NCBI RefSeq assembly: GCF_020523985.1
Contig: NZ_JAIVKM010000002.1
Location: 620,001-684,000, forward strand
DNA length: 64,000 bases
Direction: 5' to 3'
From: Mangrovibacter yixingensis
Lineage (GTDB): Bacteria > Pseudomonadota > Gammaproteobacteria > Enterobacterales > Enterobacteriaceae
Part shown: one piece after another, positions 26,034 to 37,345 of the stretch
Layout of the letters: each line of letters opens with the position of its first letter
How positions within the stretch are numbered: position 1 is the first letter of the stretch
Program-made: the position numbers and the translations under genes
Notes under the pieces: model-generated
The model's input: the letters and a program-made list of their open reading frames with translations, nothing else
Told to the model about the DNA's origin: nothing
The model's database searches: none

Positions 26034-27167
26034 TCATGGCCGGTGCGGTGCCTGCAGATATGCTTCGCTTTGCATTTCTTGTAACCGGGAAAGGCAGCGC
26101 TGAAATTCAAACTTCAGGTGTTCCCCTTGATAAATCTCGAACAAGGGCACCTGCGCAAGAACCACCAGCTTCACCTGGCGTTCATAAAACTCGTCCACCA
26201 GTGCAATAAAACGCCGGGCAGCATTCTCAATACGTGAATCCATCACTGGCACGTTGTACAGCATCACTGTATGAAACAAATGCGACAGGGCAATGTAATC
26301 ATGCTGGCTGCGAGCATCCACACACAGAGTATCGAACGTCACAGCCAGTGTTTGGTTTGCACTACCAAGCGTCGCCAATGAACGATGGTTTACTTCAAGA
26401 ACCTCCCCTTGTCCTTCATGCCATGGAGAACCTGAAAGCGCTTGAAATAACTGCTCCATCCGCCTCTGGTTGTCCGCATTACAAGGTGAAAGCCACAAAT
26501 GTGCCTGTGTCAGAGCTCGCAAACGGTAATCCACCCCGGCGTCCACATTCATCACATCACAGTGCGCTTGAATTGCGGCAATAGCAGGCAAAAATCGCGA
26601 ACGCTGTAATCCATTGTGATACAGGTTCTCCGGTGGGATATTTGATGTTGCCACCAGCGTAATCCCCCTGGAAAACAGAGCCTGCATCAACCCGCCCAGT
26701 AACATTGCATCGGTAATATCGGAAACAAAAAACTCATCAAAGCAGAGTAAATCCGTTTGCGCTTTGAAGCTGTCAGCCACAATTTCCAGCGGATCACTGT
26801 GGCCCTGTAACCGTGTGAGTTCTTCGTGTACACGCAACATAAAACGGTGGAAATGCAGGCGAAGCTTTCTTTCCCCGGGAATACTCTGGAAAAACATATC
26901 CATTAGCCAGGTTTTCCCTCGCCCCACTCCCCCCCACATATAGAGCCCTTTGACAGGCGGAGGACTATCAGGCTGGCGATTAAACCATTTGGTAATTTTA
27001 CCTGTCAGGCCTTTCGGCACAGCATTATTAGGCGTTGTCTGCCGTGCAACCAATGCCTGGTAAATAGCGTCCAGTTGTGTAATTGCAGCCAGTTGGACAT
27101 GGTCAGGCTGAAACTGCCCATCGCGTAGTGCGATTTCGTAGCGCGATGCCGGAGAGAGGGTTTGCAT
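26034..27167 (-). CDS. zapE: Cell division ATPase ZapE (AFG1 family)
   Basis: A 377-residue AAA+/P-loop ATPase of the AFG1/LACE1 family, reported to act at the division site and destabilise FtsZ filaments under low oxygen or stress. Walker A GGVGRGKT is at 79-86 and the Walker B-like LLCFDEFFV follows. The stretch ARRFIALVDEFYERQVKLV near the C-terminus is a family block. It is read towards rplM but is separated from it by the rplM promoter, and is divergent from zapG. Confidence 0.95.
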   Translation of the reverse strand: MQTLSPASRYEIALRDGQFQPDHVQLAAITQLDAIYQALVARQTTPNNAVPKGLTGKITKWFNRQPDSPPPVKGLYMWGGVGRGKTWLMDMFFQSIPGERKLRLHFHRFMLRVHEELTRLQGHSDPLEIVADSFKAQTDLLCFDEFFVSDITDAMLLGGLMQALFSRGITLVATSNIPPENLYHNGLQRSRFLPAIAAIQAHCDVMNVDAGVDYRLRALTQAHLWLSPCNADNQRRMEQLFQALSGSPWHEGQGEVLEVNHRSLATLGSANQTLAVTFDTLCVDARSQHDYIALSHLFHTVMLYNVPVMDSRIENAARRFIALVDEFYERQVKLVVLAQVPLFEIYQGEHLKFEFQRCLSRLQEMQSEAYLQAPHRP

Positions 27168-27380
27168 GGTGTTATTCTTACTTCCTTAGCAATCTAATTA
27201 GTGGGTTGCCATTACTCTTTTGTTTAAAAAAAGGCCGTTCTACACTACGCGATACACCAGCAGGATTCCACTTCTCATGAATTAACGGTTATAGTGGCAG
27301 TTATCAGGCGATGGCACGGATATAACAGAAGGTAAGCCTCGCAGTTAACCCTACGACCACACAATAAATGGGAGATGTTC

Positions 27381-27782
27381 ATGACCTGGGAATACGCGCT
27401 GATTGGGTTAGTCGTCGGTATCATTATTGGCGCCGTCGCTATGCGTTTTGGAAACCGTAAGCTCCGCCAGCAACAAGCATTACAGTATGAGCTGGAGAAA
27501 AATAAAGCAGAACTGGAAGAATACCGGGAAGAATTGGTGAACCATTTTGCCCAAAGTGCCGAGCTGCTGGATAACATGGCACATGATTACCGCCAGCTGT
27601 ATCAACATATGGCAAAAAGCTCTTCCAGTTTGTTACCGGAAATGAGTGATGAAACCAACCCATTCCGCAATCGCCTTGAAGATTCCGAAGCCAACAACGA
27701 CCAGGCTCCGGTGCAAATGCCACGAGATTACTCAGAAGGCGCATCAGGGCTGCTACGCAACGAAAAAGTAAAACGCAACTAA
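27381..27782 (+). CDS. zapG: ZapG (YhcB), inner-membrane DUF1043 protein
   Basis: A 133-residue protein with one N-terminal transmembrane helix (TWEYALIGLVVGIIIGAVAM), a coiled coil (LRQQQALQYELEKNKAELEE) and a disordered tail. In E. coli it links cell division and elongation, interacts with MreB and divisome components and affects envelope synthesis. The ATG at 27381 is six bases after GGAG; another in-frame ATG two codons upstream overlaps that site and is rejected. A terminator follows directly. Confidence 0.95.
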   Translation: MTWEYALIGLVVGIIIGAVAMRFGNRKLRQQQALQYELEKNKAELEEYREELVNHFAQSAELLDNMAHDYRQLYQHMAKSSSSLLPEMSDETNPFRNRLEDSEANNDQAPVQMPRDYSEGASGLLRNEKVKRN

Positions 27783-27797
27783 GGCGTTACAAACTGT

Positions 27798-27823
27798 GGG
27801 GTGCTTCGGCACCCTATTTTTTT
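27798..27823 (+). terminator. Rho-independent terminator of zapG
   Basis: GGGTGC-TTCG-GCACCC is a UUCG tetraloop hairpin (27799-27814), followed by TATTTTTTT. Confidence 0.93.
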
Positions 27824-27930
27824 GCGGCGCTGCAACTACTCGTTATACAAATTGTCCATTCCGGGTATATTCAATACTATCAATCCATTCAGGATAGATG
27901 TTTTCAAGTAAGTCATGGGAGCCTGTATTA

Positions 27931-29298
27931 ATGAAAAAAACAACTCCACTTTTTTATGCCATCGCATTAGCCCTTAGCATCGGATTCTCTGTTCCAGCTA
28001 CATCGCAGGCCGCCTTGCCTTCACAGGTTCCCGGGCAACCAGCTACTCCAAGCCTTGCGCCAATGCTGGAAAAAGTGCTTCCGGCTGTTGTCAGCATTCA
28101 AGTTGAAGGCAGTGCAGTAGAAAGCCCACAAATTCCTGATGAGCTGAAAAAATTCTTTGGTGATGACGGTTCAGACCCACAAGCCCAGCCTTTCGAAGGC
28201 TTAGGTTCCGGTGTGATTATTGATGCACAAAAAGGCTATGTTCTCACCAACAATCACGTTATTGAGCATGCAGATAAAATCAGTGTTCAGCTAAACGATG
28301 GCCGCACGTTTGATGCCAAACTGATTGGTAGCGATTCACAAAGTGATATCGCAGTGGTGCAAATCCAGCACCCTGAAAAACTCACTCAAATCAAAGTTGC
28401 TGATTCAGATGCCTTGCAGGTGGGTGATTTTGCCGTTGCAGTAGGTAACCCTTTCGGGCTGGGACAAACGGTAACATCAGGGATCATCTCAGCGCTCGGG
28501 CGCAGCGGGCTGAATATAGAAGGCCTGGAAAACTTCATTCAGACTGATGCCTCGATTAACCGAGGTAACTCAGGCGGTGCACTGCTTAACCTGAAAGGTG
28601 AACTGATAGGTATTAACACAGCCATTCTTGCTCCAGGGGGCGGCAGTATTGGTATTGGTTTTGCCATTCCAGGCAATATGGCTATTACATTGGCAACTCA
28701 GCTTATTCACTCTGGTGAAATCCAACGAGGGTTACTGGGGATCCGTGGCACTGAACTGAATGCAGACCTGGCAAAAGCCTTCAACCTGAACGTCCAGCGA
28801 GGTGCGTTTGTGAACGAGGTGCTGCCGGGGTCTGGTTCAGCAAAAGCCGGTATTAAAGCGGGTGACGTTATAACCAGCCTGAATGGCAAACCCCTCAACA
28901 GTTTTGCGGAACTTCGGGCAAAAATTGCAACTACAGTGCCTGGGACCAAAGTAAAACTGGGGTTGTTACGGGCAGGGAAAACACTATCTGTCGAAGTTGT
29001 TCTGGATAAGAGCACCTCGTCTTCTGCCAGTGCTGAATTAATATCTCCAGCATTACAAGGCGCTACACTCAGCGATGGTCAGTTAAAAGACGGAACCAAA
29101 GGTGTACATATTGATGCAGTTGATAAAGGTAGTGCTGCAGCAAGAGCAGGTCTGAACAAAGATGATCTAATCGTTGGTGTTAACCGCGAACGGGTTCGCT
29201 CAATTGCTGAGATGCGCAAGGTTATGGAAAATAAGCCATCTGTTATTGCACTGAATATCTTACGTGGCGATACCAATCTTTATCTGCTTTTGCGCTAA
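27931..29298 (+). CDS. degQ: Periplasmic serine endoprotease DegQ
   Basis: A 455-residue HtrA-family protease and chaperone for misfolded envelope proteins, the same length as E. coli DegQ. A signal peptide (cleavage near residue 27) precedes a trypsin-like domain with the triad His109, Asp139 and Ser214 (GNSGGALL). Two PDZ domains follow (about 265-355 and 370-450) and control oligomerisation. The ATG at 27931, with GGGAG nine bases upstream, gives the canonical signal peptide; the frame is open further upstream. Confidence 0.97.
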   Translation: MKKTTPLFYAIALALSIGFSVPATSQAALPSQVPGQPATPSLAPMLEKVLPAVVSIQVEGSAVESPQIPDELKKFFGDDGSDPQAQPFEGLGSGVIIDAQKGYVLTNNHVIEHADKISVQLNDGRTFDAKLIGSDSQSDIAVVQIQHPEKLTQIKVADSDALQVGDFAVAVGNPFGLGQTVTSGIISALGRSGLNIEGLENFIQTDASINRGNSGGALLNLKGELIGINTAILAPGGGSIGIGFAIPGNMAITLATQLIHSGEIQRGLLGIRGTELNADLAKAFNLNVQRGAFVNEVLPGSGSAKAGIKAGDVITSLNGKPLNSFAELRAKIATTVPGTKVKLGLLRAGKTLSVEVVLDKSTSSSASAELISPALQGATLSDGQLKDGTKGVHIDAVDKGSAAARAGLNKDDLIVGVNRERVRSIAEMRKVMENKPSVIALNILRGDTNLYLLLR

Positions 29299-29307
29299 GT
29301 AACATAA

Positions 29308-29338
29308 TTACCAGCCTCCGCAATGCGGTGGCTGGTAA
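29308..29338 (+). other. Intercistronic hairpin between degQ and degS
   Basis: TTACCAGCC (29308-29316) pairs with GGCTGGTAA (29330-29338), and an inner CCGC/GCGG stem extends it. No T-tract follows, so complete termination is doubtful. It may limit read-through or stabilise the degQ 3' end. Confidence 0.6.
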
Positions 29339-29389
29339 ACTCATGGTATGCTCCCTTCCTGTTTACTCCATTAATCACAATATACATCC

Positions 29390-30457
29390 ATGATTCTGAA
29401 GCTATTGCGGTCAGCACTAATTGGTTTATTTGTCGGTGGCATTCTGGTGCTTGCCGTGCCTTCGCTGCGCACAATAGTGCCTGTATCGGTGAGCAAGTTC
29501 ACCAGTGCAGATGAATCACCGGTCAGTTATAACCAGGCTGTACGCCGGGCGGCACCGGCTGTGGTAAACGTTTACAACCGCAGTAGTAACGGTAATACCC
29601 ATAATCAGTTAGAGATCAGGACTCTGGGTTCAGGGGTCATAATGGATGCCCGTGGGTACATTCTCACCAATAAACATGTGATTAATAATGCAGACCAAAT
29701 CATAGTCGCTTTGCAAGATGGCAGAGTTTTTGAGGCACTGTTAGTTGGTTCTGATAGCCTGACCGATTTGGCTGTACTCAAAATTAACGCGACTAATCTG
29801 CCTGTTATTCCTATCAATCCCCACAGAGTGCCACATATTGGTGATGTTGTTTTAGCGATTGGGAACCCTTACAACCTGGGGCAGACCATTACTCAGGGAA
29901 TTATCAGCGCAACCGGGCGCATTGGCTTGAACCCAAGTGGCCGGCAAAATTTCCTGCAAACCGATGCATCAATTAACCATGGTAATTCCGGTGGCGCACT
30001 GGTGAATTCATTGGGTGAACTAATGGGAATCAATACACTCTCTTTCGATAAAAGTAATGACGGTGAAACCCCCGAAGGCTTAGGTTTTGCTATTCCTACT
30101 CGCCTGGCAACCCGCATCATGGATAAGCTAATTCGGGATGGGCGGGTCATTCGTGGTTATATTGGTATCACGGGAAGAGAAGTGACGCCAATGCATACAA
30201 ATACAACATCCGGGTTGGACCAGATACAAGGCATTGTCGTTAATGATGTTGCCCCTGATGGGCCGGCGGCAAAAGCGGGTCTCCAAATTAATGATGTGAT
30301 TTTATCCGTAAACCACAAGCCTGCGCTTTCTGCGCTAGAGACAATGGACCAGGTGGCTGAAATACGCCCAGGCTCTGTCATCCCTGTAGAAATCATGCGT
30401 GGTGAACAGAAAATGACGTTGATGGTGACAATCCAGGAATACCCGGCAACGAATTGA
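29390..30457 (+). CDS. degS: Site-1 protease DegS, sensor of the sigma-E response
   Basis: A 355-residue membrane-anchored HtrA protease. Unfolded porin C-termini bind its PDZ domain and release cleavage of the anti-sigma factor RseA. An uncleaved N-terminal transmembrane anchor (about 5-25) precedes the protease domain with His96, Asp126 and Ser200 (INHGNSGGAL). A single C-terminal PDZ domain ends in QEYPATN. One residue fewer than E. coli before the Ser shifts its numbering by one. It faces convergent mdh. Confidence 0.97.
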   Translation: MILKLLRSALIGLFVGGILVLAVPSLRTIVPVSVSKFTSADESPVSYNQAVRRAAPAVVNVYNRSSNGNTHNQLEIRTLGSGVIMDARGYILTNKHVINNADQIIVALQDGRVFEALLVGSDSLTDLAVLKINATNLPVIPINPHRVPHIGDVVLAIGNPYNLGQTITQGIISATGRIGLNPSGRQNFLQTDASINHGNSGGALVNSLGELMGINTLSFDKSNDGETPEGLGFAIPTRLATRIMDKLIRDGRVIRGYIGITGREVTPMHTNTTSGLDQIQGIVVNDVAPDGPAAKAGLQINDVILSVNHKPALSALETMDQVAEIRPGSVIPVEIMRGEQKMTLMVTIQEYPATN

Positions 30458-30491
30458 CAAAAACGAACATGGGCCGGGAGACGGCCCATGT
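30458..30491 (-). terminator. Terminator of mdh
   Basis: ACATGGGCC (30467-30475) pairs perfectly with GGCCCATGT (30483-30491). Read leftwards it is followed by TCGTTTTTG. Read rightwards no T-tract follows, so it mainly serves mdh. Confidence 0.8.
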
Positions 30492-30498
30492 GATTGCA

Positions 30499-31437
30499 TT
30501 AGCGGTTTACAAAATCCACGCCCAGTTCAATATCTTTCTTCAGCGTATCAATTAACCCTTCCAGCGCCTGCTTTTCAAACGCACTCAAAGCCCCCGTGGA
30601 TTGGCGTTCTACAATGCCATCTTTGCCAAGCAACAGTGGCTGAGCAAAGAAACGGGCATACTCACCATCGCCTTCCACATATGCGCATTCCACAACCCCT
30701 TTTTCACCTTCCATAGCCCGCACCAGTGATAAACAAAAACGCGCAGCAGCCAGGCCCATAGAGAGTGTAGCGGAGCCACCACCAGCTTTGGCTTCAACAA
30801 CCTCGGTTCCGGCATTCTGAATCCGGGTTGTCAATGCCGAAACTTCGTCATCAGTGAAGCTGACGCCAGGAACATGGGAAAGTAATGGAAGAATGGTGAC
30901 ACCAGAATGCCCACCAATAACCGGAACATTCACATCCGTTGCACTTTTACCTTTCAGTTCAGCAACAAATGTATTGGAACGAATAATATCCAGTGTACTG
31001 ACACCAAAGAGCTTATCTTTGTTATACACCCCGGCCTTCTTCAGCACTTCCGCTGCAATTGCAACTGTTGTATTAACTGGGTTAGTAATAACGCCAATAC
31101 ATGCTGTTGGGCAGGTTTTCGCTATTTGCTGTACTAAATTCTTCACAATCCCGGCGTTCACATTAAACAGATCAGAACGATCCATACCGGGTTTACGGGC
31201 AACACCCGCGGAAATTAATACGATGTCTGCGCCTTCCAGTGCGGGGGTTGCATCCTCACCAGCAAAACCTGTGATTTTCACATCGGTAGGGATATGGCTT
31301 AAATCAACTGCTACCCCCGGAGTAACCGGAGCAATATCATACAAAGTCAGCTCTGAACCAGAAGGCAGTTGGGTCTTAAGCAGAAGGGCTAGCGCCTGGC
31401 CGATACCACCTGCCGCGCCGAGGACTGCAACTTTCAT
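30499..31437 (-). CDS. mdh: Malate dehydrogenase (NAD)
   Basis: TCA-cycle enzyme that interconverts malate and oxaloacetate. At 312 residues it equals E. coli Mdh. The NAD-binding GAAGGIGQ is at 8-14, the substrate-binding arginines are Arg81, Arg87 and Arg153, and the catalytic pair is Asp150 and His177 (VIGGHSGV). The frame stays open 35 codons upstream, but [14 protein letters not shown] at 31437 is the conserved N-terminus. It is divergent from argR, as in E. coli. Confidence 0.98.
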   Translation of the reverse strand: MKVAVLGAAGGIGQALALLLKTQLPSGSELTLYDIAPVTPGVAVDLSHIPTDVKITGFAGEDATPALEGADIVLISAGVARKPGMDRSDLFNVNAGIVKNLVQQIAKTCPTACIGVITNPVNTTVAIAAEVLKKAGVYNKDKLFGVSTLDIIRSNTFVAELKGKSATDVNVPVIGGHSGVTILPLLSHVPGVSFTDDEVSALTTRIQNAGTEVVEAKAGGGSATLSMGLAAARFCLSLVRAMEGEKGVVECAYVEGDGEYARFFAQPLLLGKDGIVERQSTGALSAFEKQALEGLIDTLKKDIELGVDFVNR

Positions 31438-32318
<881 letters not shown>

Positions 32319-32694
32319 GCCTGGGATATAGGTTTACGCCATTCGGGCTTGTTCCTGGATGGGTAAACCTTCAACACTTCCTCCCCCACTTTCTGGTGAT
32401 TCTTCTGCCACTATGTGGCACTTCATGCTTTGTCCACCAGAGCATTCTTAAGCCTTAAACAGCACCAATGGTCAAATATTATCATCCCATTGATTTTAAT
32501 CATCTTTAATGAAGTACTGCTTATTTAAAACACATTTTTATGACTTAATAATCTAAAAGGATTTTCTTATACAATAAATGTTCATTATGAAATAATTAGC
32601 CTGTTATCTTTTTATTCTCGCCGGACTATACTGTTTTTTGTGACACTGCTCACGAATGATGAGTAACACAAAAAAGATAACAGAGGTACCTGAT
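32319..32694. other. Gap between argR and yhcN
   Basis: These 376 bp show no convincing gene or terminator. The right half is AT-rich. A TATACT at 32627-32632 with a weak TTATCT 17 bp upstream (32604-32609) is a possible yhcN promoter, giving a leader of roughly 55 bases. Confidence 0.5.
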
Positions 32695-32958
32695 ATGAAC
32701 ATGACAAAAACTCTTACTACAGCCAGCCTGCTTTCCATGTTGTCGTTTGGCGCTTTTGCCGCAACGCAAATCAATGATGAACAGGCCGACTCACGCCAAC
32801 CAATGGGTACAATCAGTGTCGATGGTGTAGCCAGTTCGCCGATGGATATGAACCAGATGCTGAATAAGAAAGCTACCGAACAAGGTGCTTCCGCTTACCA
32901 TATTATTGAAGCACGCTCAGGCGACAGTTGGCATGCAACAGCGGAGTTATACAAATAA
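32695..32958 (+). CDS. yhcN: YhcN, periplasmic DUF1471 stress protein
   Basis: An 87-residue secreted protein of the DUF1471/BhsA-McbA family, the same length as E. coli YhcN. The signal peptide ends near SFGAFA (residue 22). The mature part has the family blocks GTISVDGVASSPMDM and AYHIIEARSGDSWHATAELYK. In E. coli, YhcN is linked to acid and peroxide response and biofilm. The ATG at 32695, seven bases after AGAGGT, is preferred to an ATG 13 codons upstream because it restores a normal signal peptide. Confidence 0.93.
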   Translation: MNMTKTLTTASLLSMLSFGAFAATQINDEQADSRQPMGTISVDGVASSPMDMNQMLNKKATEQGASAYHIIEARSGDSWHATAELYK

Positions 32959-33005
32959 GCTATAGTTGCCAGGGCCCTGACAGCCCTATCTGGCGTGATT
33001 TATAA

Positions 33006-33038
33006 AAAGAAACCAGCATAATGCCGGTTTCTTTTTTT
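33006..33038 (+). terminator. Terminator between yhcN and aaeB
   Basis: AAAGAAACC and GGTTTCTTT enclose a small GCAT/ATGC inner stem and are followed by seven T. Flanking A residues could also let it serve aaeB from the other side. Confidence 0.85.
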
Positions 33039-33042
33039 GCAA

Positions 33043-35013
33043 TCATGAGTGACTTTCTGTTAGCGCATGCTGGTACTTGTTCAACATTTCTGTCAGCCGA
33101 CGTACCGGTTCCGTCACACTAAGCGGGGCATCCCATTTTTCCAGTTTTTGCTGGTAAACAGCTAACTCGCGTAACAACCGTTGGAAATACTCACGCCGCC
33201 GGAAATTATTTGATGATGACGTAATTCGGTCTGCAGTACGCCGTAATTGCCGGTGGAAAGCAGACAATTCATCATTCACTGGAACGGGGGCATCGCGCAG
33301 GCGCTGATGAGCGATAATCAAGTTAAGCGCAAGCCGAAAACGGGGAATATCTCCGGGGAACTTATTCAACAGCAAGAACAATTGCTGGTACAGTGCTGGC
33401 AAATGGTTTTCTTTACGGCGCACTACGTTAGTGGTAAGTGACGACACCGCAGCCGACATTAACTGGTTCAAAATATTTTGGCCGGTTCGCTCACGCGAAT
33501 TATCACGAATGACAGAAATCACTATCATTGCCAGAACAACTCCCACCAGTTGCCCCAATGCATTATCCAGGAAAAAATTGAAGTCAAACTTCATGGGGTT
33601 ATCCAACACAATAATGTTGATAGTCCCGGCCAGAGTCGCCATCGAACCCAACTGCCGTTTTTGCACCTGAATCCCAATAAAGAACCCAAGAATAGCCAGA
33701 CTCAAGCATAGCAGTAACATACTTTGCTGTGTTGATGGGATAATAAACAGGAAATAGAGTGCTCCGAGCGGTAGAGCCATAAGCATGCCATAGACAAAAT
33801 CAAGGCACACCATACGCGGGTTAGGCAAACGCATCGCCAGTGAAGTGACAACGGCTATCATCACCATCGCGCCACTACCTGATGTCCAGCCCGTCCACAA
33901 CCAGAACAGTGTGCCCAGAATACAGGACACCGACGTGCGCCAGAAGTTAATCATCGCATGGTGGCGCTCTGCAGATACGGGTTTAACAACCGGCTCACCA
34001 TTAAGTACGTCTTCTTCAACAGCACTGATTTTGGTGTTCGCGTTGACACCACGTTTCAACAACAAAAACCGAGTTGCAGAGCCGACCCAGGTATAAATCG
34101 TTACTGGAGTATCATCGCCACTGATTGAAATAACCCGGCGCATCAGCTTCAACCGCCGGTGTACATCTGCTGCTGAATCAACCGGTAATTCAAATAAGTA
34201 ACGGAACTCCGGGGGTACTGCTTCCGGGCGGGTATTTTGAATAAGAAAAGTTTCAGCCGCCTGAGTTATCATGGTCAGCGATAAGGAATGGATAACACTC
34301 AAACGGCGAGTGGCTTTGTCCCAACGAGAAGACTCCATTTTTAGATTACTTCTCATCCCGTTTAACGCATTGGTGCGCCTTAGTAAGCCACTCCAGGCTT
34401 TATCAACCTCTTCACGGGAACTGTGAGCAATACACAGTTGCATCAACCGGTAATGGTCAACGACTATCTCTTCCAGTTCTTTATCAATCTCTTGTTTTAT
34501 CGAGCGAGGAGAAAAGATCAAGTCAGCAACAATAGCACACATGATCCCAATGACAATTTCACTGCAACGCTCAACAGCAAATTGCGGAGTCAACAGCGGG
34601 GCTTTCTGAATAGTAATAACAATTATCAGAGCAGTATAACCAGACAACCCCCAGGCATATGAGTTTTCAACACGAACCAGCGATGAAACCCAGGTACAGA
34701 ACCCGGCCCATATGCAGCAGACAATCAGCATGAGCAATGGGGCGCGAATCAGTAAAATGATAATGGCCAGCGCAGCAAAACAGCCAATAAATGTCCCGAT
34801 AATACGTAACATACCCCGGTAGCGAATAGCCCCGGAGTAAGGCTCTCCACCTGCAGCAAATGCTGGGCCAGCCGCAACAATGGCCGCAGTTAACACAGCC
34901 CAACGTGGGGTTTCAAGCTGGAAATGAAACCCCACGAATAGCGCCAACACAATAGCCGTAGCCAGTTTGATGGCAAAGCGTAAATGAATCTGAGAGATGG
35001 AGAAAAAGCCCAT
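33043..35013 (-). CDS. aaeB: AaeB, aromatic carboxylic acid efflux pump subunit
   Basis: A 656-residue inner-membrane protein of the FUSC/aromatic-acid exporter family, against 655 in E. coli. Two clusters of about six transmembrane helices (near residues 10-170 and 360-500) are each followed by a cytoplasmic domain. With AaeA it exports p-hydroxybenzoate and related aromatic acids. It is the last gene of aaeXAB, five bases after aaeA. Confidence 0.96.
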   Translation of the reverse strand: MGFFSISQIHLRFAIKLATAIVLALFVGFHFQLETPRWAVLTAAIVAAGPAFAAGGEPYSGAIRYRGMLRIIGTFIGCFAALAIIILLIRAPLLMLIVCCIWAGFCTWVSSLVRVENSYAWGLSGYTALIIVITIQKAPLLTPQFAVERCSEIVIGIMCAIVADLIFSPRSIKQEIDKELEEIVVDHYRLMQLCIAHSSREEVDKAWSGLLRRTNALNGMRSNLKMESSRWDKATRRLSVIHSLSLTMITQAAETFLIQNTRPEAVPPEFRYLFELPVDSAADVHRRLKLMRRVISISGDDTPVTIYTWVGSATRFLLLKRGVNANTKISAVEEDVLNGEPVVKPVSAERHHAMINFWRTSVSCILGTLFWLWTGWTSGSGAMVMIAVVTSLAMRLPNPRMVCLDFVYGMLMALPLGALYFLFIIPSTQQSMLLLCLSLAILGFFIGIQVQKRQLGSMATLAGTINIIVLDNPMKFDFNFFLDNALGQLVGVVLAMIVISVIRDNSRERTGQNILNQLMSAAVSSLTTNVVRRKENHLPALYQQLFLLLNKFPGDIPRFRLALNLIIAHQRLRDAPVPVNDELSAFHRQLRRTADRITSSSNNFRRREYFQRLLRELAVYQQKLEKWDAPLSVTEPVRRLTEMLNKYQHALTESHS

Positions 35014-35018
35014 GATAA

Positions 35019-35951
35019 TTAACCGAACTCACGAAAACGGCGGAAAAACTTGCCAATGAATGACATATTTTCAGTATTCCGGTCATGCTTTCCGGTAACA
35101 ACAACCGTTGCCGTAGTTCCTGCCGGGAACAAATTACCATACTGTTTATCCAGATGAATACGCACCGGAACCCGCTGTGCCAGGCGCACCCACTCAAGAT
35201 TTGAGTCAACGCTTGCCATACCTTTGGTATCCTGGCTGCTACTGGCATTGGTCACCCCAGCGGCGATACTGTTCACCGAGCCATGTAAAATCCGATTACT
35301 TCCCAGTGGGGTTATTTCGACACGATACCCAGGCCGGACACCATCCAATTTAGTTTCTTCCATATAAGCCAAAACATAGAAAGAGTTCTCTTTGACCAGC
35401 GCTACGGATGTTGAACCACGCGTAATGAACTCACCAGCATAAACGTTAAGGTTAGTTACCCAGCCATCTGCGGGCGCATAAACAACCGTTCGGTTAAGAT
35501 CCAGCTGTGCCACGTCCCTTGCAGCCCGAGCTTTAGCCAGTTGGTGTTCCATGGTCTGCAGGCTATTATTCGCTTGCTCAATTTGTTCTTTGGCAACTGC
35601 CCCAACCCCCAGGCGGTTACGGCGAATAGCTTCACGCCGTTTTTCTTCTACCTGAGCCTGGTAATATGCAACATCCGCCTGAGCCTCTGCTAAAGCCTCT
35701 TTATAACGTGGCTGATCAATGACGAAGAGCACCTGGCCCTTTTTCACCAGTTGGTTATCATGCACATCAACATGGTCAATCAAACCGGAAACATCCGGCG
35801 CAATAGCCACAATATCAGCACTAAAGCGAGCATCTCTTGTCCATGGCGACTCGGTATAAAATGACCAAACCCGGAACACAGCGATAAAGGCCAGAATAAC
35901 CAACACTACGGTAATGGTCGTACGGGTCAGATTTTTTGTTAGTGTTTTCAC
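35019..35951 (-). CDS. aaeA: AaeA, membrane-fusion subunit of the aromatic acid efflux pump
   Basis: A 310-residue HlyD/EmrA-type periplasmic adaptor. An N-terminal membrane helix (about 12-31) is followed by a lipoyl-like hairpin domain ([20 protein letters not shown]) and a beta-barrel. The start is read as GTG at 35951, with GAGG five bases upstream; this gives 310 residues and the family N-terminus KTL. An in-frame TTG five codons upstream is less likely. Seven bases separate it from aaeX. Confidence 0.95.
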   Translation of the reverse strand: MKTLTKNLTRTTITVVLVILAFIAVFRVWSFYTESPWTRDARFSADIVAIAPDVSGLIDHVDVHDNQLVKKGQVLFVIDQPRYKEALAEAQADVAYYQAQVEEKRREAIRRNRLGVGAVAKEQIEQANNSLQTMEHQLAKARAARDVAQLDLNRTVVYAPADGWVTNLNVYAGEFITRGSTSVALVKENSFYVLAYMEETKLDGVRPGYRVEITPLGSNRILHGSVNSIAAGVTNASSSQDTKGMASVDSNLEWVRLAQRVPVRIHLDKQYGNLFPAGTTATVVVTGKHDRNTENMSFIGKFFRRFREFG

Positions 35952-35958
35952 TTCTACC

Positions 35959-36162
35959 TCAAACAAACAGGCGGGTTATCAACCAGAATAGACAACAATA
36001 CAGAGCTGTATTGAATAATGCAGGGTGCCAAACAAAATCATAGATGCCAGTAGGCACCAACACTTTACGTAGCCCCCAAAATAAGGCGAGCGATAATAAC
36101 AGCTCGAAAAAAATCGGCGGAAAAGAAAGGCCGAATACTACAATAACCGGAAATAGAGTCAT
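35959..36162 (-). CDS. aaeX: AaeX, small membrane protein of the aae operon
   Basis: A 67-residue protein with two predicted transmembrane helices, close in sequence to E. coli AaeX ([40 protein letters not shown]). It belongs to the DUF1656 family that accompanies FUSC-type exporters, and its role in the pump is unclear. First gene of aaeXAB, divergent from aaeR. Confidence 0.95.
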   Translation of the reverse strand: MTLFPVIVVFGLSFPPIFFELLLSLALFWGLRKVLVPTGIYDFVWHPALFNTALYCCLFWLITRLFV

Positions 36163-36350
36163 TTTTGTCCTGATATGAACGGAGCAGGCGATATAATTAA
36201 TATGTTGTTAACACTCCGCAGCCACATCAAACGAAGATTTTGTAGGCAGGAAGACTACGCAGTGCTCAATCTAATAATAATATATTAACGTAACTGTTAT
36301 GCTGTTATCTATAATCTGTGATCTAAATCACTTTTAAGCCAGAGTGAATA

Positions 36351-37277
36351 ATGGAACGACTTAAACGGATGTCCGTCTTTGCCAAAGTAGTTGAACTGGG
36401 GAGTTTCACTGCCGCGGCAAGGCAATTACAAATGAGTGTCTCGTCGATAAGCCAGACTATTGCCAAACTGGAAAATGAACTCCAGGTAAAACTCCTGAAC
36501 CGCAGCACTCGCAGCCTGGGCCTGACTGAAGCGGGGAAAATTTACTACCAGGGCTGTCGGCGCATGTTGCACGAGGCACGTGAAGTGCATGAACAGCTGT
36601 ACGCGTTTAACAACACACCAATAGGAACGCTGCGCATTGGGTGTTCTTCGACAATGGCACACAACATTCTGGCCGTAATGACAGCCGATATGCTTAAAGA
36701 GTATCCAGGCCTGTCTGTTAACCTGGTAACAGGTATACCGGCACCAGATCTGATTTCAGATGGGCTGGATGTGGTTATTCGGGTTGGTGCACTGAGTGAC
36801 TCCAGCCTGTTTTCCCGCCGATTGGGTGCCATGCCTATGGTTATCTGTGCAGCAAAGTCCTACCTAAACCAATACGGTATCCCGGAAAAACCCGCGGACA
36901 TGAGTAATCACTCCTGGCTGGAATACAGTGTTCGCCCGGATAATGAGTTTGACTTAATCGCCCCCGAAGGCATTACTATCCGCATGACACCTCAAGGGCG
37001 TTTTGTAACGAACGACCCCATGACGCTATCGCGTTGGTTGAGTGAAGGAGCAGGAATTGCCTATGTGCCACTTATGTGGGTACTGGATGAAATAAAACAG
37101 GGAACGCTGGAAATATTGTTGCCCCGCTACCAGTCGGATCCTCGTCCGGTTTATGCGCTGTATACTCAAAAAGATAAGTTACCGCTGAAAGTGCAGGTCT
37201 GCATTAACTGGCTGACAGAATATTTTGTAAACGTTGCAGAGACTTACCAGAAAATGCATGGTCGCCATAACCTTTAA
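36351..37277 (+). CDS. aaeR: AaeR, LysR-type activator of aaeXAB
   Basis: A 308-residue LysR-family regulator. An N-terminal winged helix-turn-helix (SFTAAARQLQMSVSSISQTIAKLE) is followed by a periplasmic-binding-protein-like effector domain. In E. coli it activates the divergent aae operon in response to aromatic carboxylic acids. The 188-bp intergenic space has short AT-rich dyads that could hold its site, but none is clear enough to place. Confidence 0.94.
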   Translation: MERLKRMSVFAKVVELGSFTAAARQLQMSVSSISQTIAKLENELQVKLLNRSTRSLGLTEAGKIYYQGCRRMLHEAREVHEQLYAFNNTPIGTLRIGCSSTMAHNILAVMTADMLKEYPGLSVNLVTGIPAPDLISDGLDVVIRVGALSDSSLFSRRLGAMPMVICAAKSYLNQYGIPEKPADMSNHSWLEYSVRPDNEFDLIAPEGITIRMTPQGRFVTNDPMTLSRWLSEGAGIAYVPLMWVLDEIKQGTLEILLPRYQSDPRPVYALYTQKDKLPLKVQVCINWLTEYFVNVAETYQKMHGRHNL

Positions 37278-37281
37278 GGGT

Positions 37282-37310
37282 AAAAATAAGCCGCCGTTAA
37301 AAACGGCGGC
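37282..37310 (-). terminator. Terminator of tldD
   Basis: A 9-bp GC-rich stem (GCCGCCGTT/AACGGCGGC, 37290-37310, loop AAA) is followed on the minus strand by TTATTTTTA. It separates convergent aaeR and tldD. Confidence 0.85.
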
Positions 37311-37345
37311 CTGGTGTGCAACTCGGTTTTGCAGTTTTTTCTTAA

